Source: Domibacillus sp. PGB-M46
Lineage (GTDB): Bacteria > Bacillota > Bacilli > Bacillales > Domibacillaceae
Direction of reading: 5' to 3'
DNA length: 64,000 nucleotides
Assembly (NCBI RefSeq): GCF_022668875.1
Contig: NZ_JAKGCR010000024.1
Span: 1 to 64,000, forward strand
In this document: piece after piece, positions 42,560 through 51,747 of the stretch
How the letters are laid out: every line of letters begins with the position of its first letter
How positions within the stretch are numbered: the first letter of the stretch is position 1
Position numbers and translations under genes: made by a program
The notes under the pieces: model-generated
What the model was told of the DNA's origin: nothing
Database searches by the model: none
Seen by the model: the letters and a program-made list of their open reading frames with translations, nothing else

Positions 42560-44623
42560 TCATCCATAAATATGATACGTATTACGGTTCTCTTTGGCTT
42601 TGTATAATGCTCTGTCTGCATGACGCAGTAATACTTGTGTACTTTCGCCATGATGCGGATAAAAAGCAATGCCATTGCTTGATGTGGCCCTGATCATGTG
42701 CCCCTGAAGGTGATAGGGCATCCGGAGTTCCTGCTGAATTCTTTCGGCTACTTCCGTTACTTCCTTTAAGCTGTTGATACCGGAGAGCAAAATCGTAAAT
42801 TCGTCTCCTCCCATGCGGGCTATCATGTCACTTTTGCGTGTTGCTTTCATCAGCCTTTGGACAAACTGTTTTAATAGTTCATCACCTATTTCATGGCCAT
42901 ATGAATCATTAACTTCTTTAAATTTATCGATATCCATGTACATAACGGCAAAACTGCGGCAGGAATGCTTCGCTGCAGCAATTTCCTTATCGATAAATTC
43001 AGTGAACATTCGTCTATTGTATACACCCGTTAATGAATCAAGTGATGCATAATTTTGCAGTTCCTCTTCATCCCGCTTCCTTTGTGTGATATCCCGGGCT
43101 GCTACTGTGTATTGTTGAACAAGCCCTTCTTTGCTACTGACCGGTGTAAAAATGGCCTCTACCCAGATCCATGAGCCGTCTTTTGTATACTGGCGGAATT
43201 GTGCCTGGCACATGCTGTTTTCCGCTATTGAACTTTCAAACTGCTTTCTTATCTGCTCGACATCTTCTTTATGAATAGTATTAAAAAATGTTTTTCCTAC
43301 TAACTCATCCGGCTTAAAACCGATTACCTTCTCGTGGGAAGGAGAAGCATAGGTAATCTGGCCATTTGAATGAAGAACTTTAATAATATCATGTGAATGT
43401 TCAGCAATGATGCGGTACCGTTCTTCGCTTTCCCTTAACTCTGCCTGTACCTGCTTTAGTTTCGTAATATCTTTGTATACCCCTATTACAGCCCATACTT
43501 CTCCTGCTTTATTTTTAAGAGGATTGTAAGTCGCCAGTACATCCAGCGTACTGCCGTCTTTTTTTTGTCGTTCGGTTTCTAAACTAACAATCGTTTGTCC
43601 TCTTCGGAGCTGGCTGCGCATTTGCTGAAGCTCTTCTTTTAAATGAGGCGGCGTGAAGATAATGGCTGGCCTTTCCCCTTCCGTGTCTTCCTTTGTCCAG
43701 CCAAAAAGAGAAGTAAAAGCAGGATTGATTTGCAGCAGTCGTCCTTGAAGCGTAAATAAGTCAATCGCGTCCGCTGTGTTGTTCCAAACGAGCTCAAGCT
43801 GTTCTTTTACATTACGCAGCTCTCTTTCAAGCTTCTTCGTCTCAGAAATATCACAAAAACTGATAGCTCCTGCTGTCACATTTCCTTTTTGATTTTTAAT
43901 AGGCAGGTAGGTAATGGCTACATCAAGCAGTCTTCCATCTTTATGCCGCCGCTGCGTTTCATAATGAGAAATAGTGTGTCCTTGAAGCATTTGCTGAAAA
44001 AGAATCTCTGCTTCTTCTCCTTTATCCTCGGGAATAAAGCCGCATGTATGAAGCGCTGTTTCTGTTTTAAATGCCCCCTCTTCCCAACCGAACACTTTTT
44101 TGAAAGCAGGGTTTAATTCCAAAAGATCACCTTTCACCGTCCATAACGAAATTGGGTCCACCGAATGAGTAAAAAATGCTTCAAAAAAAGAATGGTCCAT
44201 CTCAATTTGCGTCTTCTGGATGGATGATTTGCTGATCCCTTGAATAGTGAAGATAAGGTGAGTACAAAGATTTCTTTCATTAAACAAAGGCGTCAAAACC
44301 ATTTGTCTGGCCGTTTTATTTTGCGGTAGACAAACTAGCTCATTAAAGGTTATGCTGCTTCGAGAAGCTGCCGCTTCCCTGCAGTGCTTTAGGATAATGC
44401 CTTGTGAATCCTCCGGCCACACCTGGTGTAAAAGCATTCCACACACATTTGCAGGCCAATTAAACCAGTCTATTGCTGCGTTATTGATGAAAGCAAAGCG
44501 ATAAAACATCTCACCCTCAACAGAGAGGAGCATCACAGCATCCGGTATATGATTAAGAAGAGAAGAAGCGATTTCTGGATGCAGGGCATCTACAGGAACT
44601 GTTTTTTCAATCATGTTCATCAT
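42560..44623 (-). CDS. Diguanylate cyclase with four PAS domains
   Basis: A 687-residue soluble signalling protein with no membrane segment. PAS-like domains begin near residues 20, 145, 275 and 405 (for example VDPISLWTVKGDLLELNPAF, ADAIDLFTLQGRLLQINPAF, SHDIIKVLHSNGQITYASPS), each with a PAC tail. The GGDEF domain starts near 520 (SLDSLTGVYNRRMFTEFIDK) and has an intact active site, MGGDEFTILLS. It makes c-di-GMP from GTP in response to an unknown cue. There is no EAL domain. AAAGGAG precedes overlapping ATGs (44623, 44620). Confidence 0.9.
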   Translation of the reverse strand: MMNMIEKTVPVDALHPEIASSLLNHIPDAVMLLSVEGEMFYRFAFINNAAIDWFNWPANVCGMLLHQVWPEDSQGIILKHCREAAASRSSITFNELVCLPQNKTARQMVLTPLFNERNLCTHLIFTIQGISKSSIQKTQIEMDHSFFEAFFTHSVDPISLWTVKGDLLELNPAFKKVFGWEEGAFKTETALHTCGFIPEDKGEEAEILFQQMLQGHTISHYETQRRHKDGRLLDVAITYLPIKNQKGNVTAGAISFCDISETKKLERELRNVKEQLELVWNNTADAIDLFTLQGRLLQINPAFTSLFGWTKEDTEGERPAIIFTPPHLKEELQQMRSQLRRGQTIVSLETERQKKDGSTLDVLATYNPLKNKAGEVWAVIGVYKDITKLKQVQAELRESEERYRIIAEHSHDIIKVLHSNGQITYASPSHEKVIGFKPDELVGKTFFNTIHKEDVEQIRKQFESSIAENSMCQAQFRQYTKDGSWIWVEAIFTPVSSKEGLVQQYTVAARDITQRKRDEEELQNYASLDSLTGVYNRRMFTEFIDKEIAAAKHSCRSFAVMYMDIDKFKEVNDSYGHEIGDELLKQFVQRLMKATRKSDMIARMGGDEFTILLSGINSLKEVTEVAERIQQELRMPYHLQGHMIRATSSNGIAFYPHHGESTQVLLRHADRALYKAKENRNTYHIYG

Positions 44624-45102
44624 TACTCCTTTGAGAAATCTTGCTCTTAGAGGAAAAGAAGCTATGATGTCTAAGACGCATAAAGCTCCTTCTAATTTTT
44701 CACCTTTATGTACAACTTGTAAAATGAATAAATTCCCAATTTACTTAAATGAATTATATCTTATTAATAGGCTTTTTGCACTAAATATTATAAAATATTT
44801 TCCAATTTAACCAACCTGTCCAGTGCATATAAATTCCCAATAAGTTCCTCTGTAGAATAGAATGCTAGTTTCTGGCCCGCTAAATTTAAAGATAGAATCA
44901 CCTAATTGCACAAAAGATATGCAATCCCCTCCTTTCTTTACAGATCTATCAAAATCCTTTTATAGAATCTATTTTTATGCAAAGCAGCGTGCTTTTATGA
45001 CTACCTTCTTATCTTTTAAACAGGAAAAAAGATCCACCATCAAAAAGCCGCTGATCTTGAATGGATCAGCGGTTTCATCCGTATACTTTATTTACGGCTC
45101 TT
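44624..45102. other. Intergenic region
   Basis: No credible gene. The minus-strand terminator of the homoserine dehydrogenase-like gene lies at 45042-45076. Confidence 0.5.
45042..45076 (-). terminator. Terminator of the homoserine dehydrogenase-like gene
   Basis: CCGCTGATC-loop-GATCAGCGG followed by CTTTTTG on the minus strand. Confidence 0.8.
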
Positions 45103-46185
45103 TTAGTGGCTTCGATATAAATTGATCAGGTCTTTTAATGCGGCAGCAGCTGCTCCTTTTGGGCTGGATGCCCCGCCTGTGCAGCAGATTCTGCCCATTT
45201 CCTCTGTGTAAAACGTAATACCCTTTTCTACGCCTTCTACATGATACAAGGGATGGTCCTGATTGATTGAAACAGGCCTCACCTTCATCGACACGCTATT
45301 TCCCGTTCTCTCAGCCGTACAAAGCAACTTCATTTTCTGTTCTTGTCCCTCTATTTCTATCATTGTGCTTCGCGTCAGTTGTGTAATTCCTTCAACTTGT
45401 ACGTGCTGTAATGTATACTGAGCACAAAATATTTTATTGGCAATAAGCAATAATTTGCATGCACTGTCTGTTCCCTCAACATCTAGTGCCGGATTAGATT
45501 CCGCAATGCCTTTTTCCTTTGCAATACTTAGGGCTTGTTCGTATGAAACAAGCTCCTTTTGCATAGCCGTTAAAATAAAATTACTCGTTCCATTTAATAT
45601 ACCTTCTACTTTCGTTACCGTGCTGCCTGCTAAACTCATTTCGCCAATGTCGAGTGTAGGAAGCGCGGCCGCGGTTGCTCCGCTATATTTGATTTGAACC
45701 TGCCTTTCTTCTGCTGCAGCCATAATGGAAGCAAAAGAATGGACAAGCGCTCCTTTTGAAACAGAAACAACGTTCATATTATCTTGAATAGCTTCCATTA
45801 TATAGCCAAGAGCAGGCCCGCCCGTTTGAATATCAGTTGGTGAGCATTCTATTAATACATCCCCATTCAAGCAGGCAGAAGTGACGGGAATTCCTTTCGT
45901 TTTACTATAGGAGCGCAGTCCAGCTGATCCTTTTTCACATTGCAGCAACTGTGAAAGGTCGATTCCATTCTCTTCATAAATCATTCCTTCACTTCCGATG
46001 ATGCCTGTCAAAAGAAAGGTGGCACCATATGTTTCGGCCCAATTGTTTTGTTTACTCAAAAGCCGCACTAACTCTTTTGCGACTGCCCCATACCCTGAAA
46101 TCATGATTTTTATTTCCTTGAAGTTTGTTCGTTTTTCACGAGAATGCTTATAAATTTCCATCACCTTCATCCCTGTTTTATCCAA
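45103..46185 (-). CDS. Homoserine dehydrogenase-like protein without ACT domain
   Basis: A 360-residue NAD(P)-dependent enzyme. The Rossmann part reads IKIMISGYGAVAKELVRLLS, and the catalytic domain has the family motif VEGILNGTSNFILTAMQ, then GIAESNPALDVEGTDSACKL. It ends after the GA-rich segment (GGASSPKGAAAAALKDLINL) with no C-terminal ACT domain, about 70 residues shorter than the regulated Hom of Bacillus. It is not in a threonine operon. The start is uncertain: TTG 46185, or ATG codons at 46170 and 46161. It could be a paralogue oxidising a homoserine-like compound. Confidence 0.78.
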   Translation of the reverse strand: MDKTGMKVMEIYKHSREKRTNFKEIKIMISGYGAVAKELVRLLSKQNNWAETYGATFLLTGIIGSEGMIYEENGIDLSQLLQCEKGSAGLRSYSKTKGIPVTSACLNGDVLIECSPTDIQTGGPALGYIMEAIQDNMNVVSVSKGALVHSFASIMAAAEERQVQIKYSGATAAALPTLDIGEMSLAGSTVTKVEGILNGTSNFILTAMQKELVSYEQALSIAKEKGIAESNPALDVEGTDSACKLLLIANKIFCAQYTLQHVQVEGITQLTRSTMIEIEGQEQKMKLLCTAERTGNSVSMKVRPVSINQDHPLYHVEGVEKGITFYTEEMGRICCTGGASSPKGAAAAALKDLINLYRSH

Positions 46186-46423
46186 TTCTTCGAGAATAAC
46201 ATAATCTGCTATATTTTAAAAATGATTTTAAAGAAAAGTAAAGTACTGATGAACCACACCTATCATTCACTTTGTTTCTTTTTTGAAACTTTTACTTAAA
46301 TAAAATACTCATCCTTGAGTCTTTTCTTTCTAACCAAGAATCCTGTCAGAAAATCTAACCCTTTCTTTCCTCTTTCCCTCTGAAGTTCTTATAATAAAAA
46401 GAAATGTAAAAGGGGTGAGGGCT

Positions 46424-47146
46424 GTGAGAGTACACATTATCGAACATATGGATTTGCTTGGACTTGGATCAATACATCAATGGCTTGAGGAAACCGATCA
46501 GCTGTTTACATCTACACGGCTGCATAAAGGAGAACGCCTCCCCGACCCTTTGGAATTTGATTTGGTGATTTTGCTCGGCGGCCTCATGTCTGTTTATGAA
46601 GAAAACAAGTATCCATGGCTTAAAACAGAAAAACAATGGCTGAAAAACGTTATCGACGGCGGGAAACATGTGCTTGGCATTTGCCTGGGAGCCCAGCTTA
46701 TCGCCTCAGCGCTTGGCGCAGAAGTACGGCAGCACACATATAGTGAAGCAGGATGGTGGCCGGTCGCTCTTCATCCCCACGCCCGGAGGCATCCGTTTTT
46801 GGGAGATGTTGTGATCCCTGAGTGTTTCTTTCAATTTCATCAAGATACATTTGAACTGCCGGATAAAGCAGTTCTCTTAGCTGGAAGCATGGCATGCACA
46901 AGGCAGATGTTTTCTGTAAACAACCGGGTGCTTGGCCTTCAATTTCATCCAGAATTTACGCCTGAGAGCGTACAATATATTGCGAAACATCTGCATCCTT
47001 CTTTGAAAGAAGGCCCATTTGTTCAATCCCCTCAAGCTATGCTGTCTTCCTGGCAAAACTGCCGGGCTTCCCAAAAGTTTTTGTTTTCCATGCTGCGCAA
47101 TATCGAAGCCAGCGTGCAAAGCGAAGCTTTATCTCTTTCCTCTTAA
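46424..47146 (+). CDS. Class I glutamine amidotransferase-like protein
   Basis: A 241-residue enzyme from GTG 46424, which has AGGGGTG 6-8 nt upstream (GTG 46415 overlaps that site). The catalytic triad is visible: Cys87 in VLGICLGAQLI, His175 and Glu177 in LQFHPEF. The family includes stand-alone GMP-synthase-like amidotransferases and gamma-glutamyl hydrolases, so the acceptor is unknown. It is divergent from the homoserine dehydrogenase-like gene and ends in its own terminator. Confidence 0.85.
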   Translation: MRVHIIEHMDLLGLGSIHQWLEETDQLFTSTRLHKGERLPDPLEFDLVILLGGLMSVYEENKYPWLKTEKQWLKNVIDGGKHVLGICLGAQLIASALGAEVRQHTYSEAGWWPVALHPHARRHPFLGDVVIPECFFQFHQDTFELPDKAVLLAGSMACTRQMFSVNNRVLGLQFHPEFTPESVQYIAKHLHPSLKEGPFVQSPQAMLSSWQNCRASQKFLFSMLRNIEASVQSEALSLSS

Positions 47147-47149
47147 TCC

Positions 47150-47184
47150 AAAAAAGCATCCTGCCAGTCGCAGGATGCTTTTTC
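47150..47184. terminator. Bidirectional terminator after the amidotransferase
   Basis: AAGCATCCTGC-CAGTC-GCAGGATGCTT with T-runs on both sides. Confidence 0.85.
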
Positions 47185-47187
47185 AAC

Positions 47188-47543
47188 TTACATTTTATAT
47201 TTTGCAACCTGCTTTGACTTAACAGCCATTTTGGACAGGTATGCTGACAGGATGAAAGCAAGGGGGAAAAAGCCCATTGTCATGGTGATAAGTCCTTCCA
47301 TCCAAAAAAGGTCCAAAACATGCCGCCCGCCGTTCCTCCTATATTTGATCCCATGTAGTACAGAAACAAATATAGTGAAGAAGCCTGCGTTTTGTTTCTG
47401 AAGGCATGCTGCCCTACCCAGCCGCTTGCAGCAGAATGGCTGCCAAAAAATCCAAACGTGAATAGTCCTAAGGCGAGTATTTTATGAAGCAGATGAGGAT
47501 CTAACATGAAGGCGTAGATGAATCCTTTATTACGCTGAAACAA
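47188..47543 (-). pseudogene. 3' fragment of an MFS transporter
   Basis: Only the last third of a major facilitator remains: LLHKILALGLFTFGFFGSHS, GWVGQHAFRNKTQASSLYLF, GSNIGGTAGGMFWTFFGWK. A frameshift near 47285 follows, then LITMTMGFFPLAFILSAYLS to the original end. The 5' two-thirds is deleted. It lies back to back with a LysR fragment 34 bp away, as in the divergent yybF-yybE arrangement of B. subtilis. Confidence 0.75.
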
Positions 47544-47576
47544 GGATACTCCCTCTGGATTATGATTGAATAACTA

Positions 47577-47867
47577 TGTAAAGAAGCAGGCATTACGCCA
47601 AAGATTACTTTTGAAGGAGAGGAAGCGGACACGGTAGCGGGGCTTGTCGCCGCAGGACTGGGTGTTTCGATTCTGCCCGATTTAAAAGGAACCGACCAAA
47701 GCCAAATCGTACAAATACCCGTATCACAGCCGCGCTGTAAGCGGAACATTGACATTGCCTGGGTGGGAGGAAGATAGTTATTATCACATGCAGCGCTTCA
47801 ATTTAAACAATTTATCTTAAACCACTTTTTGCAACTAGAAGAGAAATGCTGTACACATAATTTATAA
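47577..47867 (+). pseudogene. 3' fragment of a LysR-family regulator
   Basis: The effector-domain tail reads CKEAGITPKITFEGEEADTV and AGLVAAGLGVSILPDLKG. Then an in-frame TAG at 47775-47777 stands at a likely Tyr codon, and the text continues to QFKQFILNHF. The DNA-binding half is missing. The deletion that removed it also removed the 5' end of the adjacent MFS gene. Confidence 0.72.
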
Positions 47868-47899
47868 ACCCTGTTATTCCCTCGTCTTTTTAACATTAT

Positions 47900-47946
47900 A
47901 AAAGCATCCACTTCAGCCTTTTTAATGTGCAAAGTGGATACTGCTT
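47900..47946 (-). terminator. Terminator resembling the one after the GH42 gene
   Basis: GTATCCACTTTGC...GAAGTGGATGC then TTTTATA on the minus strand. It is near-identical in its arms to the hairpin at 49036-49080. Confidence 0.6.
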
Positions 47947-48035
47947 AAATCTGATCAGTATTTATTTTCACCGTGAGCTCCTTTTCATTGGCTGTATACA
48001 CTGCTTCTCCGTTTGAAATTGGTTTTTCAATATAG
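47945..48035 (-). other. 3' remnant of an unidentified gene
   Basis: A minus-strand tail reading YIEKPISNGEAVYTANEKEL then TVKINTDQI and a stop, with no start. It has the look of a C-terminal beta-sandwich edge; with the GH42-like terminator it may be the end of a lost sugar gene. Confidence 0.3.
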
Positions 48036-48051
48036 AGGAAAACAGATACAG

Positions 48052-48369
48052 CTATGAATATTGTACTCTCAACTCACAAAGCTGCTTCGACAAATGTTCA
48101 AACCAGCCTTGGTCCTTTGTTAAAAGTGCCAGGTCAATCAGCTGTTCAATTGCCGCCTCAGCTGGTGTCTGCTCGGGGACTTTTTGAAGTGATTTGGACA
48201 AAACATGAATCATTCTTCCGCGTAATTCTATATTGGCTGAATCGACAATATATACTTTTGTGATATCTGCTGGTTTTCCTACCTTTACTACATAACCATA
48301 AATTCTTTGTTTGTCCCACGTTTCCCCTTCCACCCATTGGCCAACTTGAAATCGTGATTTATTTTTCAT
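48052..48369 (-). CDS. IDEAL-domain protein
   Basis: A 105-residue protein from ATG 48369, which has AGAGGAG at good spacing; the frame extends 20 Lys-rich codons upstream without a site. The N-terminal 55 residues look like a small beta-barrel (RFQVGQWVEGETWDKQRIYG, YVVKVGKPADITKVYIVDSA). The C-terminal 30 residues (AAIEQLIDLALLTKDQGWFE) match the IDEAL domain, a short helical module named for its Ile-Asp-Glu-Ala-Leu motif and found almost only in Bacillaceae. Function unknown. Confidence 0.72.
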   Translation of the reverse strand: MKNKSRFQVGQWVEGETWDKQRIYGYVVKVGKPADITKVYIVDSANIELRGRMIHVLSKSLQKVPEQTPAEAAIEQLIDLALLTKDQGWFEHLSKQLCELRVQYS

Positions 48370-49087
48370 TTTCTTACTCCTCTGTTTTATTTTCTTATTA
48401 TTACTTCTGAAAAATTCGTATTTATTCATCCATAATGAACCAGGGAGCGCCTAATCAACTTTTTTATTATGATTTACTTTTTATACAGATTTTAATCATT
48501 GATTTATATAAAAGACAGCATGGCTGTATCCACGCTGTCTTTTTTCTCTCTTTCAGTTATTCGTTGTCAAAGAGTGATAGGTTACTCTTTGCTGATTGTA
48601 ACTGCTCCGTCCTGAAATAGGAATATTAATCACTATAGGGTTATTCCAGTTTGTACAGCCATGTCCACTTAATATTGTTTTCCGCTTGTTCGGGCTTATA
48701 CATATATATTCGAGTTGTGTGCATTCCCGCCCTGCAAAAACAAGATAGATTGTATAATCCGGCTTCTATTCCTGTAACGGCTCGTTCAATTCAGCTTTTA
48801 CTCAAAGATGTCAGCGGCTACACAGAATTCTGTTACCCCAGCCAGCAAGGCCGCTTGTTGGTTGTAGCCCACGTAAAGTAAATGTCACGACAAGTATATA
48901 CAGCACAAATAAAATGAAGGTTTACGTCTCTTTTTCTCCACTCTTTTTTACGTCTATGATTAGTATCTCTCAAAGCTGTATTTCTATCAAGTAATCGTTT
49001 GCAAGACAATGCACTTTTCATCTTCTAACAATGCGAAAAGACATCCACTTTAGCGGTTTTACAGCATAAAGTGGATGCTTATAAAGC
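48370..49087. other. Long intergenic region with terminators
   Basis: A strong bidirectional hairpin lies at 48510-48545 (AAGACAGC-loop-GCTGTCTT then TTTT), and the GH42 terminator at 49036-49080. Between them a minus-strand tail (IYMYKPEQAENNIKWTWLYK then a stop) near 48640-48710 is protein-like but has no convincing start; it may be a gene remnant. No intact gene seen. Confidence 0.45.
49036..49080 (-). terminator. Terminator of the GH42 gene
   Basis: AAGCATCCACTTT-loop-AAAGTGGATGTCTT then TTC on the minus strand. Confidence 0.75.
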
Positions 49088-51154
49088 TTAATGAGCTTTT
49101 TCTTTCTCTACTATTTTCACTTCATATTTTGCCAGTGTGATTTCCCCTGCCAGTTCTTTTTCAGTCGCTGTATCTTTTACTGTTGTTTCAAGCGTTATTT
49201 GCTGTTCCACTTCTGTAAAATTCATAATGAAAATGAAGTCTTTTTCTTCAGACTGGCGAACCTGTACCGATACACCTTCTTCATGCTGAACGGCAAAAAC
49301 GGGTGCAAGAGACAATTCACTGATCAAGGTCTGATAAAAATCTTTATGGAAATTATCATGTAAGCGGGCGCCAATGTAATAGGTTTTTCCTTGTTTATAC
49401 CGATGGCTCGTTACAGCCGGTGTATGGGCGTAAAAATCTTCTTGATACAACCCTTCTGTTTGAGCGGACTGATTTTCGATCACCGTGGCGTAATCTTGCA
49501 ACCCATATAATTTGTTTTGATAATTCACATAATTTCTGTCAGCCGGATACAGCGTATCGGTCTCAACCGGCTTCATCCCAAATATCCCTTGCAAATCCTG
49601 GGGCCAGCCTCCCATATATGTTAAATCGTACTCGTTGACGATTCCGCTGATGTACGTCATAACTAACGTGCCGCCCCCTGCTACAAAAGTCTTTAGCCGC
49701 GAAATGGTCTGCTCGCTGACTAAATACAGCATCGGTACGATCAGCAATTTATACGGGGAAAAATCTTGCTCTTTTGTAATGACGTCTACTGGAATGTCCT
49801 GCTCCCAAAACGGCCGGTAATGCTGATGCAGCGTCTGCGGATAACGTTTTGTCTCTAGACCGAAACCTTGTGCATCTTCAAGCGCCCAATGGTTATCCCA
49901 GTCATATAAAATAGCGACATCAGCTGAACGGTTTGTTCCAACCACATGGGAAAGCTGCTGCAAGGTTTCACCGACTTTGGTGACTTCCTGGAAAACACGA
50001 TTGTCGGCACTGTTGTCATGATCTACAACGGCCCCATGAAATTTCTCTGATGATCCTCTCGATTTTCGCCATTGAAAATATAAGATGCTGTCCGATCCGT
50101 GCGCGATCATCTGCATAGAGGAAAGCAAGTGCATACCTGGGCGTTTTGCTTTATTGACACGGTGCCAGTTTACAGCACTTGGTGTTGATTCCATCAATAA
50201 AAAAGGCTGTTGTTTTAAGCTTCTGTACAAATCATTAATGAAGCCGACTTTCACTGCCAAATCAGCTGTGCTTTCCCAATCATTATGCCAGGCAGGATAA
50301 GCGTCCCAGCTAATGACATCAAGATGTTTGGCAAACTTGCTGTAGTCAAGGCCCTGAAAAGGAATTAAATCATGTGTATCCGCCATGAAATTGGTCGTAA
50401 TTGGAATGTCAGGTGTCAGCTCTTTTAGCGGAACGATTTCATTTTCAAAAAAAGAAATCGTTTGATCGGTCACAAACCGGCGCCAGTCTAAATTCAAGCC
50501 ATGAACAGCATTTTCCCCAATCGGCGACGGTGATTCGATTTGGGACCAGTCATTAAATATGTGACTCCAAAACGGACTCCACCATGCATCATTTAACAAT
50601 TTAATATCATGATGATATTTTTCCTTCAGCCAGTTTCTAAAAGCACCCTGGCAGTTTTCACAATGGCATCCTCCGCCGTATTCATTTGAAATATGCCACA
50701 TTAATAAAGCCGGGTGATCACCATATCTTTCGGCCAGCAAACGATTCATTTTCTGCGTTTTTTCGCGGTATATCTCCGATGTAAAACAGTGATTGTGACG
50801 GCCTCCAGGCAGCTGTTTTACCCTTGACGCATTGACCCGTAAAACTTCCGGATATTTTTGTGACATCCAGGCAGGACGGGCTCCGCTTGGTGTAGCCAGT
50901 ATAACCCGGCCTCCAATTCGGTAGATATTATCAATCGCTTCATCAAGCCATTCAAAGTGATACACCCCTTCTTCCGGCTCCAGCGTACTCCAGGCAAAAA
51001 TACCAAGTGAAAAAGTATTGGTTTTGGAAAGCTGCATCAACTCAATATCATCCATCAAAATATCCGGCCGGTCCAGCCATTGATCAGGATTGTAGTCACC
51101 GCCATGAAGCATAAACTTCGCTTGTGTCGTAAATGTCTTTTTAAGCTTTGACAT
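49088..51154 (-). CDS. ganA: GH42 beta-galactosidase (GanA/LacA-like)
   Basis: A 688-residue cytoplasmic enzyme releasing galactose from beta-galactosides or galacto-oligosaccharides. The acid/base Glu is E158 in MWHISNEYGG and the nucleophile is E322 in LLMESTPSAVNW. The zinc-site cysteines are C123, C163, C165 and C168 (CHCENC). Then come the trimerisation domain (SADVAILYDWDNHWALED) and the C-terminal beta domain. The length is usual for the family, with no signal peptide. GAGGAG precedes the ATG. The ABC permease gene that should import its substrate, just upstream, is dead. Confidence 0.9.
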   Translation of the reverse strand: MSKLKKTFTTQAKFMLHGGDYNPDQWLDRPDILMDDIELMQLSKTNTFSLGIFAWSTLEPEEGVYHFEWLDEAIDNIYRIGGRVILATPSGARPAWMSQKYPEVLRVNASRVKQLPGGRHNHCFTSEIYREKTQKMNRLLAERYGDHPALLMWHISNEYGGGCHCENCQGAFRNWLKEKYHHDIKLLNDAWWSPFWSHIFNDWSQIESPSPIGENAVHGLNLDWRRFVTDQTISFFENEIVPLKELTPDIPITTNFMADTHDLIPFQGLDYSKFAKHLDVISWDAYPAWHNDWESTADLAVKVGFINDLYRSLKQQPFLLMESTPSAVNWHRVNKAKRPGMHLLSSMQMIAHGSDSILYFQWRKSRGSSEKFHGAVVDHDNSADNRVFQEVTKVGETLQQLSHVVGTNRSADVAILYDWDNHWALEDAQGFGLETKRYPQTLHQHYRPFWEQDIPVDVITKEQDFSPYKLLIVPMLYLVSEQTISRLKTFVAGGGTLVMTYISGIVNEYDLTYMGGWPQDLQGIFGMKPVETDTLYPADRNYVNYQNKLYGLQDYATVIENQSAQTEGLYQEDFYAHTPAVTSHRYKQGKTYYIGARLHDNFHKDFYQTLISELSLAPVFAVQHEEGVSVQVRQSEEKDFIFIMNFTEVEQQITLETTVKDTATEKELAGEITLAKYEVKIVEKEKAH

Positions 51155-51190
51155 ACATTTCTCCTCGTCCCAATTATTTAATCGTTTTTC

Positions 51191-51622
51191 TCATCCTTTT
51201 GTTCCGCCTGCTGTTAAGCGAGAAACAAAGTTTTTCTGCAGCATGACAAAGATAAGAGCAATTGGAATACTGATTTAAATCACTCCAGCCGCAAATGTCG
51301 TATAACTTGCGTCCGTGACCTCATTGACTAGATTCTACAAGCCAATTGGAAGCATATAGGATTCCAGCGTTTTGAGAATAATAGAAGATCAAATAAAGTC
51401 ACCAAGCGAACCTGCAAATCCGTTCATAGCTGCTACAGCTACTACTAGTTTTGAAAATGACATAATTAATTTACAAAAAATTCTTGTATCGCCTGTTCTG
51501 TCAATTCGGGCACTTCCATCCAGACCTATAGGGATAAAATCCATGCAGCCTTTCATTAGATATGTATTCATAAGGATCAAGCTGCTAATGTAGAGCAAAA
51601 CGAACAGCCAGTGACTGTTCAT
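51191..51622 (-). pseudogene. ganQ: 3' part of a sugar ABC permease (GanQ/MalG-like)
   Basis: The C-terminal half of a MalG-type permease is readable: LLYISSLILMNTYLMKG, IPIGLDGSARIDRTG (the EAA loop), VAAMNGFAGSLGDF, YMLPIGL*NLVNEVTDAS, TTFAAGVI*ISIPIALI, FVMLQKNFVSRLTAGGTKG. It has two in-frame stops, a frame change near 51372 and no 5' half; partner permease and binding protein are absent. It is placed as ganQ is before ganA in B. subtilis. Confidence 0.78.
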
Positions 51623-51747
51623 CTTTAAAAAATATTCAAAATCATATACACTTTTTATTAATCATCTCATACTTTCACCATATGATATAGCTGGAAAATA
51701 GAATAAACATACAAAAGTGGCCGCAGAACGGAAAAGGGGAGATATTA

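Noticed and set aside
42375-42563. 62-codon minus-strand frame after the GGDEF gene, with a 4-bp overlap
   Set aside because: Lys-rich, no family features, no RBS; probably chance.
48651-48881. Plus-strand 76-codon frame ending in QQGRLLVVAHVK
   Set aside because: No RBS, mixed composition, and no recognisable family; left as unannotated intergenic.
51372-51593. Plus-strand frame opposite the ABC permease fragment
   Set aside because: The minus strand reads clearly as MalG-type permease sequence, so this is a shadow.
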